From Aquabacterium sp. (GTDB lineage: Bacteria; Pseudomonadota; Gammaproteobacteria; Burkholderiales; Burkholderiaceae_C), in assembly GCA_030654395.1 (NCBI GenBank), contig JAURXM010000034.1, positions 1 to 54,475 of the forward strand: DNA of 54,475 nt, read 5' to 3'. The notes under the pieces were generated by a model. The model was not told the origin of the DNA, did not search any database, and saw nothing but the letters and a program-made list of their open reading frames with translations. Numbering within the stretch: position 1 is the first letter of the stretch; every line of letters begins with the position of its first letter. Below are positions 7,680 to 15,527 of the stretch, in pieces. The position numbers and the translations under genes are program-made.

Positions 7680-9005
7680 TTAAGCCGCCTTGACCAGCAA
7701 CGCGCCGCTGGTGCGGTTGGTTGTGGGGTCGACGACGATCAAAGCGCCGCTGATGCGGTTGTCCAGATAGGCCTCAACCGGCAATGGCTGCTGCGTCTGG
7801 ATCTGCACGCGGCCAATTTCGTTGACAGCCAGTTCTTGAGCTTCTTGGTCAGCCAGGGTGTGGATGTCCAAGCGGCTGTCGATGGCGGTGATGCGGGCTT
7901 GCACCCACCGGTTGCCATGGCGAACCCAGTATTTGCGACCGACCACTGCAGGCTCGGTGTCCAGCCAAGCCAGCGTCCCAGTGAAGCTGTCTGTGGGGTT
8001 CATGCTGCCAGGCGTGGCGATCCAGTCGCCGCGCGAGATGTCTACTTGTCGGTCCAAGACGATGCCAGCTGACTGACCAGCTTCACACGACGCCACGACT
8101 TCGGCTGAGTGGCGCACCTCGGACACGATGGCCGATTCGCCGCTCGGGAAAATCTGCACTTCGTCGCCGGCTTTGACCGCGCCGTGGGCAATGCGCCCCC
8201 AGAATGTGCGAGATTGGTGGCCTGTGCCGCTGGCGGTGGCATCACCTTCGCCCACGCTGTCACGCGTCACATATTGCACGGGGTGCAGCAAGGCGCCGTC
8301 ATGGCGCTCGTCGGTTGCAGGCAAGCCTTCAAGCAGTTGCAGCAAGGTGGGGCCTTGGTACCAAGGCCAATTGGCGCTTGGTGTGGTGACGTTGTCGCCG
8401 CGCAAGGCCGACACCGGGATCACGCCTTTGCTGACGATGCCCGCTTGTACAGCGAAAGCTTCGAGCGAAGCCTTGACATTGTTGAACGCGGTTTCAGTGT
8501 CTTCCTCAATGGCATCGAGCTTGTTGATGGCAAACACGATCGAGGGCACGCGCAGCAACTGGGCCAACAAACTGTGGCGGCGTGTTTGCGCCAGCAATGG
8601 CACAGGCGAGGCCTTCCAGTCGATCTTGGTGATGTCGACCAGTACAACGGCTGCATCAGAGCCAGCCGCAGCTGTCACCATATTGCGTGTGTACTGCTCG
8701 TGGCCGGGTGCATCGGCAATGATGAACTTGCGTGCTTTGGTTGCGAAGTAGCGGTAGGCCACGTCGATGGTGATGCCTTGCTCGCGCTCGGCCTCTAGGC
8801 CGTCGGTCAGCAGCGACAAGTCAATGGGGGCGCCAGCGGCGCGTTTTTCAAGCGCATCGAGCTGGTCAGCCAAGATGGCGCGGCTGTCAAACAGCAAGCG
8901 GCCAATCAAGGTGCTCTTGCCATCATCGACGCTGCCTGCGGTCAGGAAGCGCAAAGCCTTGTGCGATAACTCTTCTTGGACGTGGTTTTCGGTCACGGTG
9001 TTCAT
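7680..9005 (-). CDS. cysN: Sulfate adenylyltransferase subunit 1 CysN
   Basis: This is the GTPase subunit of ATP sulfurylase (441 residues), which couples GTP hydrolysis to adenosine 5'-phosphosulfate formation by CysD. It has an EF-Tu-like G domain: P-loop GSVDDGKSTLIGRL (about 23-36), DAPGHEQYTRNM (G3) and NKLD (G4), then two beta-barrel domains. It lacks a C-terminal APS-kinase domain, consistent with the direct APS-reducing CysH in this operon. Start and cysD stop overlap by one base (TGATG). Confidence 0.96.
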   Translation of the reverse strand: MNTVTENHVQEELSHKALRFLTAGSVDDGKSTLIGRLLFDSRAILADQLDALEKRAAGAPIDLSLLTDGLEAEREQGITIDVAYRYFATKARKFIIADAPGHEQYTRNMVTAAAGSDAAVVLVDITKIDWKASPVPLLAQTRRHSLLAQLLRVPSIVFAINKLDAIEEDTETAFNNVKASLEAFAVQAGIVSKGVIPVSALRGDNVTTPSANWPWYQGPTLLQLLEGLPATDERHDGALLHPVQYVTRDSVGEGDATASGTGHQSRTFWGRIAHGAVKAGDEVQIFPSGESAIVSEVRHSAEVVASCEAGQSAGIVLDRQVDISRGDWIATPGSMNPTDSFTGTLAWLDTEPAVVGRKYWVRHGNRWVQARITAIDSRLDIHTLADQEAQELAVNEIGRVQIQTQQPLPVEAYLDNRISGALIVVDPTTNRTSGALLVKAA

Positions 9006-9973
9006 CAGAAATAGCCTTCCTTCTTGCGGCGCTCCATAGAGGCCTCGGATGTGCGGTCGTCCATGCGGGTTGCGCCGCGCTCGCTCATGGTCACGTGCAG
9101 TGTCTCTTCGATGATGTCTGCCGGGTTCAAGGCATCGCTCTCAACGGGACAGGTGCAGGTCATGTCACCCACGGTGCGAAAACGCACGTCTACGGTTTCA
9201 ATGGCCTCACCTTCGAGCGCGGGCGTGACATCAGTCAGCGGCACCAGCAAGCCCTTGCGGCGCATCACTTGGCGTGGGTGTTTGAAGTAGATGTTGGGCA
9301 GCGGGATTTTTTCGCGCTCGATGTAGAGCCACACGTCCAGCTCAGTCCAGTTCGAGATCGGGAAGGCACGGAAGTGCTCGCCCGGCTTGATGCGGGTGTT
9401 GAACAAGCTCCACAACTCAGGGCGCTGCTCTTTCGGTTGCCATTGCCCGAAGCTGTCGCGGTGGCTGAAGATGCGCTCTTTGGCTCGTGCCTTTTCTTCA
9501 TCGCGGCGTGCCCCGCCCATCAGGCAGTCAAAGCGGCCTTCTTCGATGGCTTCAAGCAAGGTCACCGTTTGATGGCCATTGCGGGACTCCAGCGGGTAAG
9601 CCAGTCGCACGGTGCCTTTTTTGATGGACTCGTCCATGTGCGCCACGATCAGGCGCTCGCCGGTTTCAGCCACGAGGTTTTCGCGGAAGGCGATCACCTC
9701 AGGGAAGTTGTGGCCCGTGTCCACGTGCAGCAAGGGGAAGGGCAGCTTGCCTTCCAATTTGCCTTGCGCGTTCTTCATTTTGAAGGCCTTTTGGGCCAGG
9801 TGCAGCACCACGCAGGAGTCCTTGCCGCTGGAGAACAGCAGGGCAGGGCGCTCAAAGCTGGCGGCCACTTCACGCAGGATGAAAATGGCCTCTTCTTCCA
9901 GCGCATCTAGGTGGCGGTGGTCGACCTCCGCCTGTAACGACGGGTCGTTTTTGTTTGCGTTCACAACAGTCAT
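9005..9973 (-). CDS. cysD: Sulfate adenylyltransferase subunit 2 CysD
   Basis: This is the catalytic adenylyl-transfer subunit of ATP sulfurylase (322 residues), a PP-loop protein. The loop FSSGKDSCVVLHLA is at about residue 47-60. The conserved GGARRDEEKARAKERIFSHRD and the C-terminus RTSEASMERRKKEGYF are typical for the family. It works with CysN as a heterodimer. It is located 36 bases after cysH and overlaps cysN by one base. Confidence 0.96.
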   Translation of the reverse strand: MTVVNANKNDPSLQAEVDHRHLDALEEEAIFILREVAASFERPALLFSSGKDSCVVLHLAQKAFKMKNAQGKLEGKLPFPLLHVDTGHNFPEVIAFRENLVAETGERLIVAHMDESIKKGTVRLAYPLESRNGHQTVTLLEAIEEGRFDCLMGGARRDEEKARAKERIFSHRDSFGQWQPKEQRPELWSLFNTRIKPGEHFRAFPISNWTELDVWLYIEREKIPLPNIYFKHPRQVMRRKGLLVPLTDVTPALEGEAIETVDVRFRTVGDMTCTCPVESDALNPADIIEETLHVTMSERGATRMDDRTSEASMERRKKEGYF

Positions 9974-10009
9974 GGCTTTAACTTACTTTCGGGATTCTGT
10001 TCTTGCGGG

Positions 10010-10780
10010 TTAGGTCGGATGAACGTGCAGGCCGCATTCTTTGGCCTTCTCGTCTTCCCACCACCAGCGGCCAGCACGGAAGTCCTCGCCTACGGCGATG
10101 GCGCGGGTGCAAGGCGCACATCCGATGCTGGGCATGAACTGGTCATGCAGCGGGTTGTAGGGCACATGGTTGACGGACACGTAGTGCCACACATCGCCCC
10201 ATGTCCAGTCGATCATGGGGTTGAACTTGGCGCGGCCCTTGTCGTCTAACTCGCGCGCAGCCATGTCACCACGGTTGTTGGATTGCTCACGGCGCAGTCC
10301 TGTGATCCAAGCGTCGCGGTTGGCCAGCATGCGGCCAAGGGGCTCTAACTTGCGCATGGCGCAGCAGGCTTTGCGCAGCTCGATGCTGTCGTACATGGCT
10401 TTGTCGCCGTTTTTGCGAACGAACTCGATGGCCACTTCTTGCACGGGACGGTAGACCTCAACGTGGATGCCGACGTCAGCGTAGTGCGACTCAATGGTGC
10501 CGATCAGGGATGCTGTTTCTGGGTTGAGCATGCCAGTCTCCAGCGTGCCGATGGCAATGTGCAGGCCATGACGGGCGATCAGATCGGTCACGATCATGTC
10601 TTCCACACCCAAGCTGGTGGCTTGCACGGCTTTGTCAGGGTGCTCAATGACAACCGCCTTCAACAAGTCGATGGTGGCTTGCACCTTGGCGGCGTAGTTG
10701 GGGCTGGGCTTGTTATACAGCGTGATGGCAGACCCAGCCGGGGCAGGGCCGCCAAACAGAGAAGAGGTTTCGCTCATCAA
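10010..10780 (-). CDS. cysH: Adenylyl-sulfate (APS) reductase, CysH family
   Basis: This 256-residue enzyme reduces activated sulfate to sulfite with thioredoxin. Both cysteine pairs that bind a [4Fe-4S] cluster are present, RKACCAMRKLEPL (about residue 138) and SIGCAPCTRAI (about 220), which marks the APS-using class rather than the cluster-free PAPS reductases of enterics. TGLRREQSNNRG is the substrate-binding region. No cysC kinase lies in this operon, in agreement. The start may be ATG 10780 or the next codon. It follows the DUF934 gene by 11 bases. Confidence 0.95.
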   Translation of the reverse strand: MMSETSSLFGGPAPAGSAITLYNKPSPNYAAKVQATIDLLKAVVIEHPDKAVQATSLGVEDMIVTDLIARHGLHIAIGTLETGMLNPETASLIGTIESHYADVGIHVEVYRPVQEVAIEFVRKNGDKAMYDSIELRKACCAMRKLEPLGRMLANRDAWITGLRREQSNNRGDMAARELDDKGRAKFNPMIDWTWGDVWHYVSVNHVPYNPLHDQFMPSIGCAPCTRAIAVGEDFRAGRWWWEDEKAKECGLHVHPT

Positions 10781-10791
10781 CGGTCTCCTGA

Positions 10792-11298
10792 TCAGGCCGC
10801 ACGGCCAAAAACGGGCTTGCTCACTTGGACGTCGCCTTGGTAGTGACCACGGGCTGCAAAAAAGCCCAAGGCCCGTTCAGCGACAGCGCGGTCTTGATCG
10901 CCCCGCAAAGTGGCTGCATCAAAGCCTGTGCGCGCCATCAGCGGCATCATGTCAACAAGGACGTCACCGGTTGCACGGATCTCGCCGCTGAACCTGTAGC
11001 GCTTGCGCAGGATGTGCGCTTGCGTGTACGCGCGACCGTCCACCCACTTAGGGAAGTGCAGGACGACCAAGGCCAGCTTGGGGCAATCGGCCTCAAGGAC
11101 CTCGATGTCGGTGTCGTTGGGGAGCAAGACGCCAACGGGCTTGTAGTCGGCTGATCCTTGCGCAGGCCATTGCTCACGCACGGCGTGCCACTGACCCAAG
11201 GTCAGCAGGCTGTAGCTCTTGATGGGTGGGTGAGACATGGGGCCGTCTTCGCCACCGACGGTGTGCCATTGATCGTGAAGGGGATCGATGAATTTCAT
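10792..11298 (-). CDS. DUF934 protein of the sulfite-reduction operon
   Basis: This 168-residue protein belongs to DUF934, which is almost always encoded next to cysI and cysH in proteobacteria and is annotated as a probable accessory or oxidoreductase component of sulfite reduction. No biochemical function is established to my knowledge. The family pattern is visible in GVLLPNDTDIEVLEADCPKLALVVLHFPKWVDGRAYTQAHILRKRYRFSGE, here split by context: GVLLPNDTDIE, LALVVLHFPKW, DGRAYTQAHILR and GEIRATGDVLVDMMPLM. I chose ATG 11298 over the longer open frame because AAGGAT lies about 5 bases upstream and it gives the usual family length. It is 31 bases after cysI. Confidence 0.88.
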   Translation of the reverse strand: MKFIDPLHDQWHTVGGEDGPMSHPPIKSYSLLTLGQWHAVREQWPAQGSADYKPVGVLLPNDTDIEVLEADCPKLALVVLHFPKWVDGRAYTQAHILRKRYRFSGEIRATGDVLVDMMPLMARTGFDAATLRGDQDRAVAERALGFFAARGHYQGDVQVSKPVFGRAA

Positions 11299-11329
11299 GT
11301 TTATCCTTGCTGTCAGCAGATCAGGCCGA

Positions 11330-13039
11330 TCAGGCCGCTTTGGCGGTTGAGCGGCGCACCGCATTGGCGGCTGCCTTGAACGGGTCAATGCCAATGCGCT
11401 TGACCGTGTCCACAAATTTCTCGTTGGCGGCGCGTTGACCACGGTAGGTCTCGATCACGGCTTCGATCACGTCGCTGACCTCATCGGCTGCAAACGAGGG
11501 GCCAATGACTTTGCCGACAACGCTGGTTGGTGCGTGGTCAGAGCCGTCTGAGCCGCCGAGGGTGATTTGATACCACTCGCTGCCGTCTTTGTCCACGCCG
11601 AGGATGCCAATGTGGCCGGTATGGTGGTGACCGCAGGAGTTGATGCAGCCCGAGATGTGCAAGTCGATGTCGCCGATGTCGTAGAGCTCGTCGAGGTCTT
11701 GGTAGCGCTCGATCAGGTCATTGGCAATCGGGATGGAGCGGGCATTGGCCAAGGCACAAAAATCACCGCCTGGGCAGGCAATCATGTCGGTCAACAGACC
11801 GATGTTGGGCGCAGCAAAGCTCGCAGCTTTGGCGGCTTGCCACAAAGCGTACAAGTCTTCTTCGCGCACAAAGGGCAGCAGCACGTTCTGGTCATGCGTG
11901 ACACGCAGCTCGCCGCAGCTGAATTGATCGGCCATGTCAGCGATCAGGTCCATTTGGGCATCTGTGGCGTCGCCGGGGGCTTGGCCCACGCGCTTGACCG
12001 ACAGGTGGACGTTTTTGTAGCCGCTTACCTTGTGGCCACGCACATTGCGCTCCAGCCATTTGCTGAATTGGATTTTGTCAGCGTCGCTGGCGTCAGCGGG
12101 TTGGCCATTGCCAGTGGCTGTGTGTGCTTGCACCGCAGCAGGCAGGTTGAACCCCACGTTGACACGGTCGAACTCGGCTTGCGGCACGATGTGGGCTGCG
12201 CCGTCCACGTCACGCGTCAGGATGTTGCTGAACTCGGCGTTGACTTGGTCGAAGAACTTTTGACCCTCGGCCTTGACCAAGATTTTGATCCGGGCCTTGT
12301 ACATGTTGTCGCGGCGACCGTAGCGGTTGTACACACGCACGATGGCTTCGATGTAGACCAAGATTTGTTGCCAAGGCACAAAACCGTTGATGACGGTGCC
12401 GGTGATGGGCGTGCGGCCCATGCCCCCGCCCACGATCACTTTGAAGCCGACTTCGCCTTCGTCGTCTTTCAGCAGTTGCAGACCAATGTCGTGCCAGTAG
12501 ATGGCTGCACGGTCTTCCTTGGCGCCGCTGACCGCGATTTTGAACTTGCGTGGCAAGTGGGCGAACTCAGGGTGCAGGGTCGACCACTGGCGCAAAATTT
12601 CGCAGTAGGGACGTGCGTCGATGATTTCGTCTTCAGCCACGCCCACCATGGCGTCTGCCGTGATGTTGCGGATGCAGTTGCCCGAGGTCTGTATGCCGTG
12701 CATGTTGACTTCGGCAAGCAGGTCCATCACATCGGCGCTTTTGGCCAAGGGGATCCAGTTGTACTGAACGTTCTGGCGCGTCGTGAAGTGGGCGTAGCCG
12801 CGGTCGTAGTCACGTGCGATGCGGGCCAACTGGCGCATCTGCTTGGATGACATTTCACCGTAGGGCACGGCCACACGCAGCATCGGCGCATGGCGTTGGA
12901 TGTACCAGCCATTTTGCAGGCGCAGCGGACGGAACTCTTCGTCGCCGAGCTTGCCTGCTAAATTGCGTTCCAGCTGGTCGCGGAACTGGGCCGCACGTTG
13001 GCGGACGAACTGTTTGTCAAAATCGTTGTACTGATACAT
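11330..13039 (-). CDS. cysI: Siroheme sulfite reductase CysI (nitrite/sulfite reductase family)
   Basis: This 569-residue enzyme reduces sulfite to sulfide using coupled siroheme and [4Fe-4S] centres. The cluster/siroheme cysteines are in MIACPGGDFCALANARS (about residue 430) and SGCINSCGHHHTGHIG (about 475). The N-terminal half has the substrate-binding core, including HFTTRQNVQYNW. No CysJ flavoprotein is present in the window, while fdxA and an fpr-type reductase are in the same transcription unit, so a ferredoxin-linked enzyme is likely. A 92-base gap separates it from the upstream permease gene; it contains a 7-bp hairpin and possibly an internal promoter. Confidence 0.93.
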   Translation of the reverse strand: MYQYNDFDKQFVRQRAAQFRDQLERNLAGKLGDEEFRPLRLQNGWYIQRHAPMLRVAVPYGEMSSKQMRQLARIARDYDRGYAHFTTRQNVQYNWIPLAKSADVMDLLAEVNMHGIQTSGNCIRNITADAMVGVAEDEIIDARPYCEILRQWSTLHPEFAHLPRKFKIAVSGAKEDRAAIYWHDIGLQLLKDDEGEVGFKVIVGGGMGRTPITGTVINGFVPWQQILVYIEAIVRVYNRYGRRDNMYKARIKILVKAEGQKFFDQVNAEFSNILTRDVDGAAHIVPQAEFDRVNVGFNLPAAVQAHTATGNGQPADASDADKIQFSKWLERNVRGHKVSGYKNVHLSVKRVGQAPGDATDAQMDLIADMADQFSCGELRVTHDQNVLLPFVREEDLYALWQAAKAASFAAPNIGLLTDMIACPGGDFCALANARSIPIANDLIERYQDLDELYDIGDIDLHISGCINSCGHHHTGHIGILGVDKDGSEWYQITLGGSDGSDHAPTSVVGKVIGPSFAADEVSDVIEAVIETYRGQRAANEKFVDTVKRIGIDPFKAAANAVRRSTAKAA

Positions 13040-13131
13040 GGCATCTCCCCGGCTGTTTGGCCAGGTGTCAATGTGTCAAAGAAACTGAGTGCAGCACCCC
13101 AAGGCGGCGGTGCTGTCACGGGGCATATTCA

Positions 13132-13911
13132 TCAAGCGCTGAGCAAGACCTTTCGTGCGGCCAGAAGCAAACACGCACAAAGCGCAAAACGTGTGATTGT
13201 CTCAGGCAAATGCTTGGTCAGCTTGGCGCCGACCCAAATCGCAGGGATGGATCCCAGTAATAATTCAAACAAAAGCGTTGTATCGACGTTGCCCAAGGAG
13301 GCATGCCCGATACCGGCCACGATGGTCAAGGGCACGGCGTGCGCAATGTCGGTGCCGACCAAGCGCTTCATGTCCAGTCGCGGGTACATCAGCAAAATCA
13401 TGGTCGCTCCCAAGGCACCAGCGCCAATGGAGCTCAAGGACACCATGACGCCTAACATCGCGCCACACAGCACCGTCAGGGTCGGGCGGCGCTCGCGGGT
13501 GATCCAGCGTTCCAGCCAGATCCCGACGCGAAACCACACCGGCCGAAAGGCGACCGTCACGGCGGTCAGCACCAAAGCGATCCCCAGCGCATAGGACAGC
13601 AGGCTGTCGTTGCTCTTGCTCAGGCCGACCATGTGCATGTAGGCCAGCGTGGCGATGGTGGCTGGGATGCTGCCCATCAAGAGTTTTTTGACGATGTGGT
13701 AATCCACATGGCCTTCTCTGTGGTGCGCAACCGAGCCCGATACCTTGGTGAGCCCCGCAAACCACAAGTCGGTGCCAATGGCGACGGCTTTTTCGAGGCC
13801 AAACACCGAAATCAGCAAAGGGGTCATCAGCGAGCCCCCGCCTACGCCCGTCAGCCCCACAATCGAGCCTACGCCAGCCCCAGCAGCTACGGCTGTCCAA
13901 TCGAAAATCAT
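13132..13911 (-). CDS. TauE/SafE-family anion permease
   Basis: This is a 259-residue inner-membrane protein with about 8 hydrophobic segments and the TauE/SafE (sulfite exporter) glycine-rich motif GLTGVGGGSLMTPLL near the N-terminus, repeated in weaker form as SSIGAGALGATMILLMYP in the second half. Family members export sulfite or sulfoacetate, or import sulfur anions. As the first gene ahead of cysI it may balance sulfite or bring in sulfate; direction and substrate cannot be told from sequence. It is divergent from the patatin gene with a 90-base gap. Confidence 0.85.
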   Translation of the reverse strand: MIFDWTAVAAGAGVGSIVGLTGVGGGSLMTPLLISVFGLEKAVAIGTDLWFAGLTKVSGSVAHHREGHVDYHIVKKLLMGSIPATIATLAYMHMVGLSKSNDSLLSYALGIALVLTAVTVAFRPVWFRVGIWLERWITRERRPTLTVLCGAMLGVMVSLSSIGAGALGATMILLMYPRLDMKRLVGTDIAHAVPLTIVAGIGHASLGNVDTTLLFELLLGSIPAIWVGAKLTKHLPETITRFALCACLLLAARKVLLSA

Positions 13912-14001
13912 GTCATCCTTAGATTGCAGAGCATGCCCAGTCTGGTCAGCCCCCAGCGGGCAAGCTCGAGTAAGCGTGAACTATAGAAAAATCCCATATA
14001 A

Positions 14002-14946
14002 ATGAAAAGAACATTTTTGGCAGTTGATTATTTCTTTTTGAGATATAGAAATGTACCCAGTCTGATTGCCGTCGGAGCCGCCACTGCTTTGCTGGGCGGT
14101 TGCAGCTTGCTGACGCCTGAGCCAGTCTTGCCCACACCGCCGCCTCCAGTCGTGGTGAAAGCCACCCCACGCCCACCCCGTATTGGTTTGGCGCTGGGCG
14201 GTGGCGCTGCACGTGGTTTTGCGCACATTGGCGTGTTGCAGGTTTTGGAGGAGCAGGGGATCAAGCCTGATTTGATCGTCGGCACCTCGGCGGGCAGCGT
14301 GGTGGCAACACTGTACGCGGCAGGCAAAACGCCCACTGAGATGGCGGCCATGGCGATGACGCTGGATGAGTCCAGCATCACGGATTGGATATTTCCCGGT
14401 CGATCGTTGCTCAAGGGGGAGGCGCTGGCCAAGTTTGTTCGCAATCTGACAGGTGGGCGCCAGATTGAGTCCATGCGCCTGCCGCTTGGCATCGTGGCGA
14501 CGGATCTCCAGTCTGGGCAGCCCATTTTGTTCCGACGTGGTGATCCCGGTCAGGCTGTGCGGGCATCCAGCTCTGTGCCAGCCGTGTTCGAGCCTGTCAA
14601 GATAGGTGGGCGCGAGTACATCGATGGCGGCGCCGTGTCTCCTGTTCCGGTTCGCTTTGCGAGACAAATGGGCGCAGATTTGATCATCGCAGTTGATATT
14701 TCTGCGATTCCTGAAGGGCAGCCTACCAAGGGGGCCGTGGACATCTTGCTACAGACCTTCAACATCATGGGCCACGCCATCAGCCAGTTTGAGATGCAGG
14801 ACGCAGACATCGTCATGAGGCCCAAGCTGGAGGGCATTGGCAGCACCGAGTTCAGTGCGCGAAGGCTGTCTATCTTGGCTGGCCGGGAGGCTGCGTTAAC
14901 CGAATTGCAGCGTCTCAAGGAAAAAATCGCAGCCAAGTCAAAATAG
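14002..14946 (+). CDS. Patatin-like phospholipase lipoprotein (RssA-like)
   Basis: This is a 314-residue Ser-Asp hydrolase. The patatin signatures are all present: oxyanion loop GGGAARGFAHIG, nucleophile GTSAGS, and catalytic DGGAVSPVP. A hydrophobic stretch ending LLGGC (Cys about residue 34) is a good lipobox, followed by a Pro-rich linker, so it should be a lipoprotein. The ATG at 14002 gives an unusually long, aromatic n-region and lacks a ribosome site; the in-frame TTG at about 14038 would give a standard-length signal and could be the true start. The natural substrate is unknown. Confidence 0.87.
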   Translation: MKRTFLAVDYFFLRYRNVPSLIAVGAATALLGGCSLLTPEPVLPTPPPPVVVKATPRPPRIGLALGGGAARGFAHIGVLQVLEEQGIKPDLIVGTSAGSVVATLYAAGKTPTEMAAMAMTLDESSITDWIFPGRSLLKGEALAKFVRNLTGGRQIESMRLPLGIVATDLQSGQPILFRRGDPGQAVRASSSVPAVFEPVKIGGREYIDGGAVSPVPVRFARQMGADLIIAVDISAIPEGQPTKGAVDILLQTFNIMGHAISQFEMQDADIVMRPKLEGIGSTEFSARRLSILAGREAALTELQRLKEKIAAKSK

Positions 14947-14981
14947 GCTGGGTAGGTGGCTGGTACGAGCTGAGGCGTCGT

Positions 14982-15455
14982 TTATCGCGGCGTACCAAAC
15001 GCTTCACCGGTCAGCTTTCGGCCTTCGCCTAGGCCTCGTTTGGCGAACCAGCCGGCGTTCATCTCCAGCACCAAACGGACAGGTTTTGTGGAGCAATGCG
15101 GTGTCAGCGTTTGCGGTTTCATTTCTGCAACATTGACGATCGTGCCATCGTCGGCAATGAAGGCCGCAGCCAAGGGGATCAAGGTGTTCTTCATCCAAAA
15201 ACATTGTTGCCCTGCACGCTCGAACACAAAAATCATGCCCTCGTTTTGGCCCATGCTGGTACGGTGCATCAGACCGATTTCATGTTCTTGAGGTGTCTGG
15301 GCCACTTCGGCTTTGATGTTGTGCATGCCGGCGCCAATGACCGTGGTGGGCAGACGCTGGGCCTGATCCTGCGCCATGGTCATGTGTGCGAACAAACTCA
15401 GGCTCATGCCGAGCATCGCTGTAAGTAATCGGCGCTGAAACACAATCCCGGACAT
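14982..15455 (-). CDS. Exported DUF192 protein
   Basis: This 157-residue protein has a signal peptide (cut after THMTMAQ-like residues near 29) and one DUF192 domain. The family pattern is visible: VAQTPQEHEIGLMHRTSM, GMIFVFERAGQQCFWMKNTLIPLAAAFI in pieces, and a C-terminal VLEMNAGWFAKRGL. The function of the family is unknown; it is a small beta-barrel domain often found secreted. It is convergent with the patatin gene (35 bases apart) and divergent from ccoI. Confidence 0.85.
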   Translation of the reverse strand: MSGIVFQRRLLTAMLGMSLSLFAHMTMAQDQAQRLPTTVIGAGMHNIKAEVAQTPQEHEIGLMHRTSMGQNEGMIFVFERAGQQCFWMKNTLIPLAAAFIADDGTIVNVAEMKPQTLTPHCSTKPVRLVLEMNAGWFAKRGLGEGRKLTGEAFGTPR

Positions 15456-15527
15456 GATGGTGATCTTTCTTGGGGTAAACCCGTTGTTTGAGTGTAAATT
15501 GTCGATCCGACTGTATCAGCGAGACCC

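Noticed and set aside
11567..12850. 427-codon plus-strand frame opposite cysI
   Set aside because: Antisense shadow with no recognisable domain; cysI has complete siroheme and cluster motifs.
13092..13115. Hairpin CAGCACC/GGTGCTG between the permease and cysI as a terminator
   Set aside because: No T-run follows on the minus strand; more likely a weak structure or part of a leader.
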